This document shows positions 44,152-53,480 of a DNA stretch of 64,000 bases, one piece after another. The translations under genes and the position numbers were made by a program. Location of the stretch: assembly GCA_024734495.1 (NCBI GenBank), contig JALMQS010000030.1, forward strand, positions 5,309,712 through 5,373,711, given 5' to 3'. This stretch comes from Forficula auricularia. Taxonomy: Eukaryota; Arthropoda; Insecta; Dermaptera; Forficulidae. The notes under the pieces are model-generated. The model saw nothing but the letters and a program-made list of their open reading frames with translations, did no database searches and was not told the DNA's origin. Numbering within the stretch: position 1 is the first letter of the stretch; each line of letters opens with the position of its first letter.

Positions 44152-44921
44152 GTGTCTTCCCCATGTCCTTCTCGCCTACAGAATCCACAAAAACGTCTAT
44201 CCTGAATGCAACTTCTATCCTGAGTGGGACTTGTCTTCTCTTCTTTATCCATATCCTTTAAATCCCTTTCTATTTCTTCTACCGTCTGCATAAACCCTTC
44301 AATATCAGTGAATTTCATTCCCCTAATGGACGATCTAACACGTGGAGTAATCATCTCCACTAAAACTTGAAGGATTGAACCAGCATCTTCGTCCGGAAAA
44401 ACTCTCTTATATAAAGCCATCTTATTCTCAATAAATAACCTTATAGGTTCGTCTTTTCTCTGTTTCTCCTCATAAAACATAACCTTTAACTTTGAGACTA
44501 CGATTAAACTATCGTATTCTCGGAGAAATTTCATTTTAAAATCTTTCCAATCCAACGCTGGAAATTGATTGACCACCCGCCACCATGTCTTGGCCTTATC
44601 TAACAACTGATCCGAAACCACCATGAGCCAAACATCTTCCGGTACTTTATATTTTAATAGAGTATTCTCGACCTTTTTTAAAAATAACTTCGGATCTTCC
44701 TCTGGGAGAGCTCTAAACACCGGAAGGAATTTTCCCACGTCTGCTAATTGAATATTCCTATTAATCTCGAAATCACTTCCCTTTTCCGAATTTTCCTTCC
44801 TTTTTATTATTTCTTCCAACTCTATCCTCTTGTTTTTTTCCTCTTCCAAATCATCTTTTAATTTTTTTATTATTTTTTCGAATTCATTTTTTAATTTATT
44901 CACCTCCTCTCCCAAATCCAT
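44085..44921 (-). CDS. gag: Gag (278 aa) of the LTR retrotransposon
   Basis: Gag would form the particle and bind the RNA. Residues 1-45 are a charged coiled coil. Residues about 65-220 have the retrotransposon Gag pattern with Trp at 98, 113-114 and 125 and the block DFKMKFLREYD. Residues 245-258 are a CCHC zinc knuckle, CGFCRREGHGEDTC (C-x2-C-x4-H-x4-C). The frame is unbroken. Codons 261-263 (AAG GGA AAC) contain the heptamer G GGA AAC in the correct phase for -1 slippage. The start is the first ATG, about 150 nt after the 5' LTR. The low divergence of the LTRs fits with an intact ORF. Confidence 0.9.
   Translation of the reverse strand: MDLGEEVNKLKNEFEKIIKKLKDDLEEEKNKRIELEEIIKRKENSEKGSDFEINRNIQLADVGKFLPVFRALPEEDPKLFLKKVENTLLKYKVPEDVWLMVVSDQLLDKAKTWWRVVNQFPALDWKDFKMKFLREYDSLIVVSKLKVMFYEEKQRKDEPIRLFIENKMALYKRVFPDEDAGSILQVLVEMITPRVRSSIRGMKFTDIEGFMQTVEEIERDLKDMDKEEKTSPTQDRSCIQDRRFCGFCRREGHGEDTCFKKGNEWRGKEKGSSLSKKQ
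44133..44139 (-). promoter_or_regulatory. -1 ribosomal frameshift heptamer G GGA AAC
   Basis: GGGAAAC on the element strand, in the X XXY YYZ phase relative to gag, 47 nt before the gag stop and inside the gag/pol overlap. Retroviruses use the same heptamer. A downstream structure was not evaluated. Confidence 0.7.
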
Positions 44922-45051
44922 TACTCTATGCTCACCTTTTTTATATGATCCTTGATCTTCGATATCTCCCCCCTCGTTATTTCCATATTCGCAAAATCAT
45001 TTTTCTTATTCCTCTTCGCTAGTGGTCTACTAGGTTTTCTTATCATTTTCA

Positions 45052-45068
45052 CATTGTTCGGGCGCCAA
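45052..45068 (-). promoter_or_regulatory. lysine-tRNA-type primer binding site
   Basis: Element strand reads TTGGCGCCCGAACAATG immediately after the 5' LTR. The first 13-14 bases after the first T match the 3' end of animal lysine tRNA. Confidence 0.85.
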
Positions 45069-45199
45069 TATTACGATCATTTTAATTAAGAACTCGTAAT
45101 CTCATTTAAAACATTTATTTAACAACAATATCAACATATAAATATAAATATAAACAATAGAACGATTAACAATACATCAAGTAAGCTTTGTACGCATCA
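45069..45199 (-). repeat. 5' LTR
   Basis: 131 bp, same boundaries as the 3' LTR (TGATGCG...CGTAATA). Followed by the target duplication ACCC. Confidence 0.9.
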
Positions 45200-45229
45200 A
45201 CCCAGAAAAGTGTTTTATGGTAATTCTCT

Positions 45230-45379
45230 TTACCATTTGCTACAACTAATTTATGCGAGTCTGAATTCTCAACTTACCTATTAACAAAAAATAAGTACCG
45301 CAATAAGCTGGATGCAGAGTCGGATATGAGATTACAACTTTCATCAATAAGAACTGATATAAAGTATTTGTGTACGTAA
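45230..45379 (+). pseudogene. hAT transposase, C-terminal dimerisation fragment
   Basis: Encodes LPFATTNLCESEFS and then KNKYRNKLDAESDMRLQLSS up to a stop at 45377-45379. This is the conserved hAT dimerisation region (LPF.TT.LCE..FS...K.K.R..L). It continues the fragment at 43200, and the LTR element lies between the two parts. The frame here is clean for about 50 codons. Confidence 0.8.
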
Positions 45380-45689
45380 ACACAAAAAACAGTATCATTC
45401 ATCGCATTGATGGCAATACCTATGAAAAGTGGATGTGTTCGAAAATGTTTTTTTTTTCTTTTACTTACGGAAATTTTGATTTAGTTACTGTTTAATATAG
45501 ATATAGGGGATGATTGTATAAGTAAAACAAATATAAGACAATAAAAGTGGTGTTTCTTAATTAATTCACTCCAAATAACTATATTTCAAAGCCAAAAAAA
45601 ATGTTCCCATAACAACGCTTTAAGCCTTATAAACGGAAAAGAGTTCCACATTCGAAAAAGTTTGAGAAACACTGCTTAAAACGTTCGAT

Positions 45690-46015
45690 CTCCTTATAAG
45701 TTCATATCCAACAATTCTATTTTTCTCTTATTATTCTGTCGTATGCGTGCACTAATTATTAAGTGAATAATAGCTTGAGAAAATTTAGAATGTAAATAAT
45801 GTTACCACAGTACTGTTCCCTCAGTACTAGAGTCTATGTTTTTCTGAAAGAAAAAAATAGTAAAAATTAAAAATATTGCCAGTTCTAAATATTCTATTTG
45901 GTTATATTGATGTAAGAAGGTGAAGATGTAACACAAGGATAGATAGAGCCATTGAAAAAATGGAGGAAATAAAGACATTTCATAACATTAATGGAAAGCG
46001 GTGTAGGTTTATAGT
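45690..46015. other. unassigned stretch
   Basis: AT-rich. The end (about 45990-46017) is a flank GGTTTATAGTGAAACATATT shared with the Penelope-type elements at 26.5 and 55.8 kb. Confidence 0.4.
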
Positions 46016-46017
46016 GA

Positions 46018-46690
46018 AACATATTTAAATAAACTGCAACGGATCGTTGCTAAACTTTATCCAAATTCATTTGAAATATTAATATGTTTTTATTCCTTTA
46101 TTATTAATCAGATACTTATCACTTGCTATTTGCAGTTCATGTTGACTTTAAGTAAAAAATAATGATCAATTCTCATTTAATAGTCGAGGAATAACCATTC
46201 TACATTGGAATTTTGACGTTTCGGTTATTATTGGTAACCATTGCTGAAGACATGGAGGAATCGAGTTAAAATCAAAAATAGTGATTGATTCTGATCTAAT
46301 ACTTGAGGATTAACCATTCTATATTGGATTTTTGACGTTTCGGTTTTTATTGGTGACCATTGATGAAGACATGGAGGAATCGAGTTAAAATCAAAAATAG
46401 TGATCGATTCTCATCTAATACTTGAGGAATAACAATTCTACATTAGGTTTTTGACGTTTTGATTATTATTGGTAACCATTGCTGAAGATATGGAGGAATC
46501 GGCTTAAAATCAAAAATAACGATCGATTATTATCTAATACTAGCGGAATAACCTTATTGCATTCCATTTTTGATGTTTTGACTATTAATGGCAACCTCTA
46601 GTGATAACGTGGAAGAATCGACTTAAAATCAAAAAGACTAAATTCATTTATGGCAAATAACTCAAACTTGAGTTGTTCGGTGTATATGAT
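46018..46690. mobile_element. family W copy 2, 3'-truncated, with four tandem units
   Basis: Starts with AATAAACTGCAACGGATCGT as in 37799 and contains about four 118-bp units (46150-46640), one more than copy 1. The right inverted repeat and unique region are missing. Confidence 0.75.
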
Positions 46691-46699
46691 TTGACTAAT

Positions 46700-47160
46700 A
46701 TTTTGATAGTTAAAACTATTTACCTTATGAAAATGACTCACTATTGGAAATTGATAGTGACCAAAAAAAAGGAGGGGTAAGATTAGAAAGATAGAGAGCT
46801 TCGCCTGTGAGATCTAGATTATGCATTCGAATCGAACGCTCTGAATCACGGGTTGCATCATTAGGCGTTAAATATTAAAGGGACACTCAACACCCTCAAT
46901 TCAAGTGAGTTTGGTTTAAAAGAAATAGCTGGCGAATAGATTTTAGACGGCATTATATAGTACAATACAATTTTGTTAAATTTTATGTTTGTTAGATTGT
47001 GAAAAGAGATAGGCAGCAGGGAGAGAGTTCTAGTTCCTAGAAGACAAAGTAAAAAACCAATTAACAAATCAGTTTTTTTGACACCTCTTCACTTTGATCT
47101 CATAGGGGTTTCGGAGTCTGTGAATTATATATTATACGCAAAGGTCGCTTTTGTTAGAAC
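46700..47160. other. unassigned stretch
   Basis: No gene or repeat recognised. The 68-codon frame at 46861 is not supported by any domain. Confidence 0.4.
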
Positions 47161-47284
47161 TATTGGCTTTATTTAAAATTTGAATTTTTATTTAAATCAC
47201 ACATAATTAATTATATATAAAAGAATCGTAGGGAGTTGGACCAGAATTTAAATCAAACGCAAATTTTTTCAATTAAATGGGCCA

Positions 47285-47314
47285 AACGTTTCGTTTGATT
47301 ATGGACTTCCTCAG
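47285..47314 (-). ncRNA. hammerhead ribozyme motif, GU family
   Basis: The minus strand reads CUGAGGA, an unpaired A, a weak stem II (GU/AC with an A-U-rich loop), then GAAACGUU. The core is intact, stem III is ACGU, and the cleavage base is U. Stem II is too short to be convincing by itself. Confidence 0.5.
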
Positions 47315-47813
47315 TGTATTAATATTGTTTATAGTCAATTGTTTGAATTAGTACAATAATATAATATGAAGAGAATTTTTTTTCATTCATCCATCAAGAG
47401 AATTTGAAAGTGTTTTGTAATAAAATTTATTTATTTATTTATATTAATTATAAAAATTAAAATTTATTTGATTCGTGAATTGACCGAAAGAGGTTGATAG
47501 TTGATGGGTTCAATTTAATAGATTTAATGGTTGATGAAAGATTTTTATACAATTTTCGATTTTTTTATAATTATTATAACGAAGAACAATTATAATTGTT
47601 TTTTTTTAATGTTTTGTATTGTATTAATAACAAATTGAATGATTCGATGAATACATACCTACTTTTATGGAATGTTTTTTCTTGTAGTAAGAACTCCTGA
47701 CAAATAAGTTTATAAAATGAAGTAAAAACTAACCTAACCTCTACTATTGTACTACTACTGTAAAAAAACATGAAATAATTAATAAAATTGTCTTGTTTTC
47801 ACTATTTCATCCA

Positions 47814-47848
47814 CTGAGGAAGCCTCTAATTAGTGACGAACCGTTTGG
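47814..47848 (+). ncRNA. degenerate hammerhead-like motif
   Basis: CUGAGGA is intact, but GAAAC has become GAACC and stem II is weak. Right-arm partner of 47285. Confidence 0.4.
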
Positions 47849-47964
47849 CCCATTTAATTTAAAAACTTTGCGTTTGATTTAAATTCTGGTCCAACTCCCT
47901 ACGATCCTTTTAAATATTTGATTATGGACGCGAACAATGAAATATAATTAATTATAATTATTTG

Positions 47965-48150
47965 TTGAACACGAACAAATAATACAATATAACTACGACG
48001 TTTTGATCGACTTAATCTGCGATCGTTCTCAAGTATGAGCACCCACTACGATTATAGGTTAACGGAGTGGGTGCTTATACTTGAGAACGATCGTAGAATA
48101 AGTCGATCGAAACCTCGTAGTTATATTGTATTATTTGTTCGTGTTCAATA
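47965..48150. repeat. foldback with degenerate hammerhead pair
   Basis: Inverted arms of about 85 bp share AATACAATATAACTACGA and CTTGAGAACGATCG words, meeting near 48058. The plus arm reads UUGAGAA, then a strong stem II CGAUCG...CGAUCG, then AAACC. The core bases differ at two positions from CUGAGGA. Confidence 0.7.
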
Positions 48151-48254
48151 AATAATTATAATTATTTTGATTATTTATGTCCATCGATTAAACTAATTAG
48201 TTGTTGTAGGGAAATAAGGACAATAGCTTATGAAAATAATTTATATTTTTTGGC

Positions 48255-48285
48255 AACGTTTCGTCAACTTTATTGACTTCCTCAG
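48255..48285 (-). ncRNA. hammerhead ribozyme motif, GUCAA family
   Basis: The minus strand reads CUGAGGA, an unpaired A, a perfect five-pair stem II GUCAA/UUGAC, then GAAACGUU with stem III ACGU and cleavage base U. Core complete. Confidence 0.7.
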
Positions 48286-48489
48286 GGTTCAAACAAATTA
48301 ACTTCTTTGCATATTTGTCATTTTATTAATATTCATTCTTAGCAAAAACATAAGGCCAGTCAGTCATCACACAGATTGGGGAAATTTAGGAAAATATTTT
48401 CAATCTGTGTGATGACTGGCCTTATGTGTTTGCTAAGAATGAATATTAATAAAATAACAAATTTGAAAAGAATTTAATTTGTTTGAGCC

Positions 48490-48520
48490 TTGAGGAAATC
48501 AACAAAGTTGACGAAACGTT
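48490..48520 (+). ncRNA. degenerate hammerhead-like motif
   Basis: UUGAGGA in place of CUGAGGA, stem II AUCAA/UUGAC, then GAAACGUU. Partner of 48255. Confidence 0.45.
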
Positions 48521-48709
48521 GGCAATAAATAAAAAATATTTACATAAGTTATTGTCCATATTTCCTTACAACAACTTATTAATAACTAAAATTGAAATTT
48601 TAATCAAATTAATCACAAAAATAAAAGCTTCATTACTAGTAAATATTAGCTTTATTTATTTATTATTTATTTATTTGAGAACATATAAAAGAAAATGAGT
48701 GGAAATGGT

Positions 48710-49130
48710 TCTACATGGAGAATTTAAGAAGGCCGAATCTTCTTATATTTTAATCGCATCTAAATTTTATCCTGAATGGCAAGAAAGTATGAAGGACCTT
48801 TTCTTTCAATGTGAGTTTTATTCGAAACAGGAATGAATTTGAGCTTTAAGTGGGTGACAAAAAGTCAAGTTGTTCGCTAAAGATGAAATGTGCTCATTCC
48901 AATAAATGTCAAACGAGTGCAATTGTGTTGCCCAAAAGCTTTTCACGCATCATCAAAAGGTTTAAACCAAAGAACATCTCTGGAAAATTGTTATCATCGC
49001 GTTTCGATATAAGACAGCATGTTGTGTTTACTTTAGCGGTGGCTTTTGTGGTTGCAAACAAGAATGAAGGAGGCAATAAAGAAGAAGTGTAGATTTATTT
49101 CTTGGGGGGGGGGGGGGGGCGTGTTTGTGT
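48710..49130. other. unassigned stretch
   Basis: A region with an 80-codon frame at 48850-49092 (plus) of normal composition but no recognised domain. A G run (49106-49119) ends the stretch. Confidence 0.35.
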
Positions 49131-49271
49131 TATTTGTTTTTAATAAAATTGAAATATAAGATTGAAGTAATATTTGGAGACGGACTGAAAGTGAATTGAG
49201 TGGATTTTGATGAGGTAGTACAAAATTCAAAAAAGAGAGATAATTTAAACTATATTTTTTATTCAAAAATC

Positions 49272-49304
49272 GACGTTTCGGAGGTTTATTCCCTCCATCT
49301 TCAG
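49272..49304 (-). ncRNA. hammerhead ribozyme motif, GGAGG family
   Basis: The minus strand reads CUGAAGA, an unpaired U, stem II GGAGG/CCUCC, then GAAACGUC. The core is intact. Stem I does not pair in the first two positions, unlike the related 10767 motif. Confidence 0.6.
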
Positions 49305-49433
49305 TGTTTTGAAAGGTCAATGAAGGAAATTCAATGTAACATTCCCCTCTGTGTCCTCTTTCAGTGGCAGTAACGATATGATATAGTATTTAATTCTCAG
49401 CAGACTACACTAAATTCTGCTGAGAGTGATGTA

Positions 49434-49898
49434 CTATTTAACTGTCCGCCCGCGGCCAAGCACTGCAAAGAATGCGGCCCGACATGAAATTATCAACTTT
49501 CTTAAAACAATGAGATATTTATTTACTTAATCAAAACATATCTGATACGATTTGACCTGATATTTTTTTACTTTATTTTTTTTTTTTTGTTTCTAAAATA
49601 AGAAGAAATTGAACAATTTCCCCACAAAAAGGGCAGATTTTAAATTTTGAAGGTGAAAAAATATATCAAGATTTCCGAAAAAATATTCACAATTTTGACT
49701 TAATTTTTTAAATTAGATATAAATATTTTAAAGACATTTTTGCTTCTTTGTCATGGTGGATATCATTATTATACATTATCATCTATCTTTGTTGATTAAA
49801 AAATATCAATAGAATTAGTATATTTTATTTGCACCCCGAGGTGTGTGTGTTTTTACTTCAAATGCGGTCCGAGTATGCCAAAAGGTTGGACACCCCTG
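49434..49898 (-). mobile_element. hAT-1-type copy (reverse)
   Basis: The right end ends with the inverted repeat AAAAGGTTGGACACCCCTG at 49898. The left end is worn (CTGTCCGCCCGCGGCC near 49440). The interior words AATGCGG and AAAATATCAATAGAATTAGT match the 14.5 kb copy. Confidence 0.65.
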
Positions 49899-49981
49899 CG
49901 TATATAATATTGTTACTGCCATTGAGAGAGGAGACATTGGGGAGTGTCACATTGGATTTCCTTCATTGGCCTTTCAAAGGC

Positions 49982-50014
49982 TTGAAGAAGGAGTGAATAA
50001 ATCTCCGAAACGTC
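49982..50014 (+). ncRNA. degenerate hammerhead-like motif
   Basis: UUGAAGA for CUGAAGA, then an unpaired A, stem II GGAG/CUCC, GAAACGUC. Partner of 49272. Confidence 0.45.
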
Positions 50015-50215
50015 GGTTTTTGAATAAAAAAAGTAGTTTAAATTATCTCTCTTTTTTGAATTTTGGACTGCCTCATCAAAATCCAATCAAATTGAAATAT
50101 ATTTATCATCTTAATTCACGGTGGTTCTGAGTATTCTTATAGGGGTTAAATAAAAAGGCTTATTTTTAAGCAGTTTTTATTAAATTAATTTAAATGGTGG
50201 TTTTGAATTAATCCA

Positions 50216-50251
50216 AATATTTCGGAAATGTTCACAATATTCCTTCTTCAG
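50216..50251 (-). ncRNA. hammerhead ribozyme motif, GGAAU family
   Basis: The minus strand reads GUUCA, CUGAAGA, an unpaired A, stem II GGAAU/AUUUCC (paired through GGAA/UUCC), GAA, mini stem III AUAU, U, then UGGAU. Stem I has five pairs, two of them G-U. Core complete. No foldback partner was found here. Confidence 0.65.
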
Positions 50252-50439
50252 TGAACCTTTTTAAGCAAATACAATAAATAGAATGTTCAATTTAGACATT
50301 AAATTAAAAAACTAAGTTAAAGACTTTTTTATAATATATATTATATATTATGATATTTATTTACTTTCACATTTATATTTTATAGAATATAATGTGGAAG
50401 TATTGTGATCGCCTGCCTGGCTATATTTATCAAGCCTGG

Positions 50440-50935
50440 ATAGGTATTGTCTTGATATATTATATATAAAGGGGTGCCGTCCCCCCTAGCTTCATGGCTC
50501 ACTTCTCCATTTTCATGAAAAGTACCCCCCTAGATTCATTAAAAGTAACCCCCCCTGTACATTATATTTTATTCACTTTTAATAAATTAATTGTGGTTTG
50601 TGTGAAATTTGAGGTGTTTCGGAAAAATTTATATAAATTTTTCCGAAACACCTCAAATTTCACACAAACCACAATTATATACAAAACGGAAACCTTGGCT
50701 TAAGGAACAGTGTGGACCTTCTACGAGTCTCCAATTACTATTTTAATAAATTAAAAGATGTTTTTATTACCTTTTGTTGAAATTATTAACATCACTGTTT
50801 TTATTTTTAGCATAACAATGCTAATTTAACAACAATTTTCATTCCCACCAGGAATTGCAATGACGCACTTTGTGTTTGTCTTAACCCCACCCCTCGTCCC
50901 TATGGGCATCCTTGATATATATAACTAGTTAACAT
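50440..50935. repeat. repeat with perfect palindrome
   Basis: The segment carries CCGTCCCCCCTAGC-type words at the left and CCCCACCCCTCGTCCCTATG at the right and encloses a perfect palindrome (50592-50688) with arms of about 45 bp. Its function is unknown; it may be a MITE. Confidence 0.4.
50592..50688. repeat. perfect palindrome
   Basis: The arms from AATTGTGGTTTGTGTGAAAT through GAGGTGTTTCGGAAAAATTT and back are exact complements over about 45 bp, with a centre AAATTTATATAAATTT. The fold includes CCGAAAC, but there is no CUGANGA. Confidence 0.85.
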
Positions 50936-50939
50936 TATT

Positions 50940-51600
50940 TATTTAATGGTTTTAAGTAAATTATTTTTAGAAATTAATCGAAATCGAAGTATTAAATTTT
51001 ATTAGCCTCTTTGATCAAAGAAGCATCTTAATTGCAAATATTTAAGAGCAAAGGCACCGTGAATCGTCGACGTAGCATTCAAGTGATTTGATCGTTAGGT
51101 ACTGTAAATTAATAAGAGGAAGAGCGAAGCGGTGATAGATGAGCCCTGGGGAACTCATTCTCCAAGAATCTAGAATCCTAGTATTTTATTTTCGATTCTT
51201 CTGGCATAAGGCAACAGATAAATTATATAAATGAAAAATTATTTGAACAGTTGCTACTTGTTGAATTATTATTCTTTGCCAGCGATTTCATTACCAAAAT
51301 TGATATATGACTTTTAGAACGTTTAACTTTTCCTTCTTCTTATTCTGGTAATTATGAAAACTCATTCAATTAATATTTCTGAGAATCGTTAGAGATTTAG
51401 AACAATTTCTTTAGAATATCTATTGCATGCACTCTTAGTCTTTCATAATATTTCTTTGGATTTATACATATAAACCGTTGTTAAAAGTTTAATAATTCAA
51501 AAGATGTATCTTGGAAATTATCTCATCTTCTGGCAGAGAATTCATTTCTATTCGATACATTGTAAATGAGAAAATTTTGAAAAGTTTCAAATTAAGAGAC
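50940..51600. other. unassigned stretch
   Basis: No gene or repeat recognised. Confidence 0.4.
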
Positions 51601-51612
51601 TGAACAATCTAC

Positions 51613-52025
51613 ATATAACTAATTTTGTTTATTGGGCCTCCGAGGAGCGGGCCGCCTCTTACAAAGACAAAAGAGCATTAGACAAATTTATTTACACATC
51701 TTTCACACTTTCAGCTTCAGAACAAATTAATTCAGATTCAGAGCGGGTGGCTGAGAGAGCCAGGATTAATCCTGGCTCACATTTCACATTTCTTTTTTTT
51801 TTTTTTTTTTTTATTCACAAAAAATAATCATACGCCACCCGCTCTATATGTTCTTCTGCCGAAAGTGTAAAAATTAAGGAGATCCCCTCATCGCCCTATA
51901 TGTCAAATCGTTTATTGTTTTTGGGATATACCCAGGGCGATGAGGGACTCCACCGCTTTATGCCACCACACTCCCTTCCACGAGAGTGTGATGGCCTCGA
52001 CCCTGACCGAGCCCGCCATTTAAGT
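51613..52025. repeat. retroposon-like segment with inverted repeats
   Basis: The left part TTTATTGGGCCTCCGAGGAG is related to a minus-oriented insertion at 62448 (TTTATTGCGCCACGCAGAGG). An exact 22-bp palindrome centred at about 51768 (GAGCCAGGAT then its complement), a T run (51788-51811) and AGAGCGGGTGGC/GCCACCCGCTCT (about 51739 and 51834) follow. Confidence 0.4.
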
Positions 52026-52337
52026 GTATTTTACCTATATATTGCTGATGTTACTTACTTTCTAATTTTGTTAACATTTATTTTTTCAAATATGGATAAG
52101 GCGACCAGACGTCCCGCTTTTGCCGGGGCAGTCACGATTTCTAACAATTTGTCCCGCGTCCCACGGTGTTTTAAGAAAGCCCCGACTTTTGGAAAGAATG
52201 CGCGCCGACAAATATAGATATTGATAAGGAAAAGGTTAAATCTTGGGCAACAGCAACAATCACAACAGAGAGCAACAAATGGTTAGAAATATTTCATCAT
52301 TTTTTTAAAAAAAACATGATCCATACAATAATGCATT

Positions 52338-52545
52338 AAAAATTGTGAAATACTTTACTTACCAGGAACTAATGCTGCTAAAGCGTTTTTTTCTACCATA
52401 AATAAAACATGGACATCTGATAAATCACAATTAAGTGTTGAGACTTTGAAAGCCATATTATGTGTGAAGTCTAATTTAACAAGTTTTTGCGATAAATTTC
52501 ATGGCGTTTTAAACAACGACAGTAATTTAATAAAAAATACTTGAC
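52338..52545 (+). pseudogene. hAT transposase C-terminal relic
   Basis: The frame shows GTNAAKAFFSTINKTWTSDK and then SQLSVETLKAILCVKSNL...CDKF, the hAT dimerisation region (SN...E..FS...W...R..LS.E..KA.L..K.N....C..F). The upstream catalytic part is lost. It ends where the family X fragment begins at about 52538. Confidence 0.75.
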
Positions 52546-52572
52546 CATACCCTGTATGGTAAAGTAAAAAAT
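52538..52572 (-). repeat. family X end fragment
   Basis: ACTTGACCATACCCTGTATG and GGTAAAGTA match the family X start in reverse orientation. Confidence 0.55.
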
Positions 52573-52979
52573 TCACTCAAATGAGAAATATACGAAAGAA
52601 TAAAGGGTTTTTAAAGTTTATAATACCTACTATAATATTATATCTTTTACCTAATATTTGACATATGTTGAAATTTAAAAAAATAAATTACAATACAATT
52701 TTTCCGTTCTATGATAATAAATTTTTGTTGCCCTAGACAAAATTTTATTTAAACAAGACTTGGGGCGCCGCCCCTCGCGTCAATGGTGTCTCGCTTCACC
52801 AATGTTAAAATTTGGCCGTCTTAAATATGAGTAACTAATTTTGTAGATTTTTATATTTATCTGGACGATCCCGTTTTTGAATTGCCCCCCTTAACAATCA
52901 AATTGACCCCCGCGTTTGAAATCACTGATATAAACAGACTTAACAATTTTAATTGACACTCGATCCTATCACTAGTGTA

Positions 52980-53160
52980 TGATTGAAGGAAACAATAAAA
53001 TAGTGTCTTCTGTTTGACTTATAAATTTTATTTATAATGAGACTATAGTTTTGTTATAAATAAAATTTATAATTCCAGAAGAAGACACATTCTTTTATTG
53101 TCTCGAGGATCCTTCAATATATAAAAATTCTCTTACCCGCGGCAAAAAAACTTTCAATTT
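52980..53160. repeat. Penelope-type foldback without a hammerhead core
   Basis: The arms share AACAATAAAATAGTGTCTTC and its complement. Inside, the residue AGACTATAGTTTTG marks the place where the hammerhead was, but the CUGAUGA and stem II part is missing. Confidence 0.6.
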
Positions 53161-53284
53161 ACTAGTGTATGATTTTGTTCTAGCATCATACACTGAACTA
53201 CATGTAAGTGGCCAAATTAGTTCTCAAGTTCAAAGTCTGCACATTTTAGTTTTAGTTTTTGTAATTTTAAATTGGAGGCCATAT

Positions 53285-53480
53285 TTGATAATGTTGGAGA
53301 GGTTGTCTAGGTAATTATACTCTTGGTAGTTTTCTTTCCAAGAGGAGGCGACTGCCGTTTGGAATCGGTGTTATAAAGTAGGTCCCGTATATCTGTGTAA
53401 AACAGCTAGCTAAACACACTCAGCACAGGTATATGTGGAGAGGTGCCGACGCCCGTTCGGGGTTGGCACTATAAGAATAA
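53285..53480 (+). mobile_element. SINE-1 copy with an inverted internal segment
   Basis: From 53375 it matches the 3' half of the SINE at 26959 (GTATATCTGTGTAAAA, AAACACACTCAGCACAG). From about 53290 to 53365 the matching sequence (CCTCCTCTTGGAAAG) is in reverse orientation. The tRNA head is missing. A strong GUGCC.../GGCAC hairpin closes the copy. Confidence 0.65.

Larger units (their letters stand above)
43535..45199 (-). mobile_element. small LTR retrotransposon, gag only
   Basis: Two LTRs of about 131 bp in direct orientation flank a 1.4-kb interior. The 4-bp flanks ACCC (43531-43534 and 45200-45203) are an exact target duplication. Just inside the 5' LTR is a primer site TTGGCGCCCGAACAATG (45052-45068), matching the 3' end of lysine tRNA as in many gypsy-type elements. 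A polypurine tract AAGGAGGGGAGAAT precedes the 3' LTR. RT, RNase H and integrase core are missing, so movement would need a helper element. Confidence 0.9.
43099..45674 (+). mobile_element. hAT element (ZBED5/Charlie-like), split by an LTR retrotransposon
   Basis: The terminal inverted repeats read CAGTGTTTCTCAAAGTGT at the left and, inverted, CAGTGTTTCTCAAACTTT at the right. The 8-mers CTTTAAAC (43091-43098) and CTTAAAAC (45675-45682) match at 7 of 8 positions, as expected for a hAT target duplication. Without the 1.67-kb insertion the element is about 0.9 kb and holds part of a transposase. Confidence 0.85.
47180..47915. repeat. foldback with paired hammerhead-like motifs
   Basis: The left arm (about 47205-47300) and right arm (about 47840-47915) share GTAGGGAGTTGGACCAGAAT, CAAACGCAAA and GGGCCAAACG in inverted orientation. 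The left hammerhead (47285, minus) has an intact core and the right one (47814, plus) does not. Confidence 0.75.
48205..48570. repeat. foldback with hammerhead pair
   Basis: Inverted arms of about 170 bp share GACAATAGCTTATGAAAA-like ends and the centre ATCTGTGTGATGACTGGCC, meeting near 48390. The left motif (48255, minus) is canonical and the right one (48490, plus) has lost the first C of the core. Confidence 0.8.
49140..50115. mobile_element. foldback with hammerhead pair, split by a hAT-1-type element
   Basis: The outer arms (about 49150-49390 and 49905-50110) share TAAATTATCTCTCTTTTTTG, GGCAGTAAC and the hammerhead block in inverted orientation. The centre (to 49898) is an inverted hAT-1-type copy ending AAAAGGTTGGACACCCCTG. 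The two motifs are at 49272 (intact core) and 49982 (damaged). Confidence 0.7.

Noticed and set aside
48850..49092. 80-codon frame of normal amino-acid composition
   Set aside because: No recognised domain and it ends in a G-run low-complexity region.
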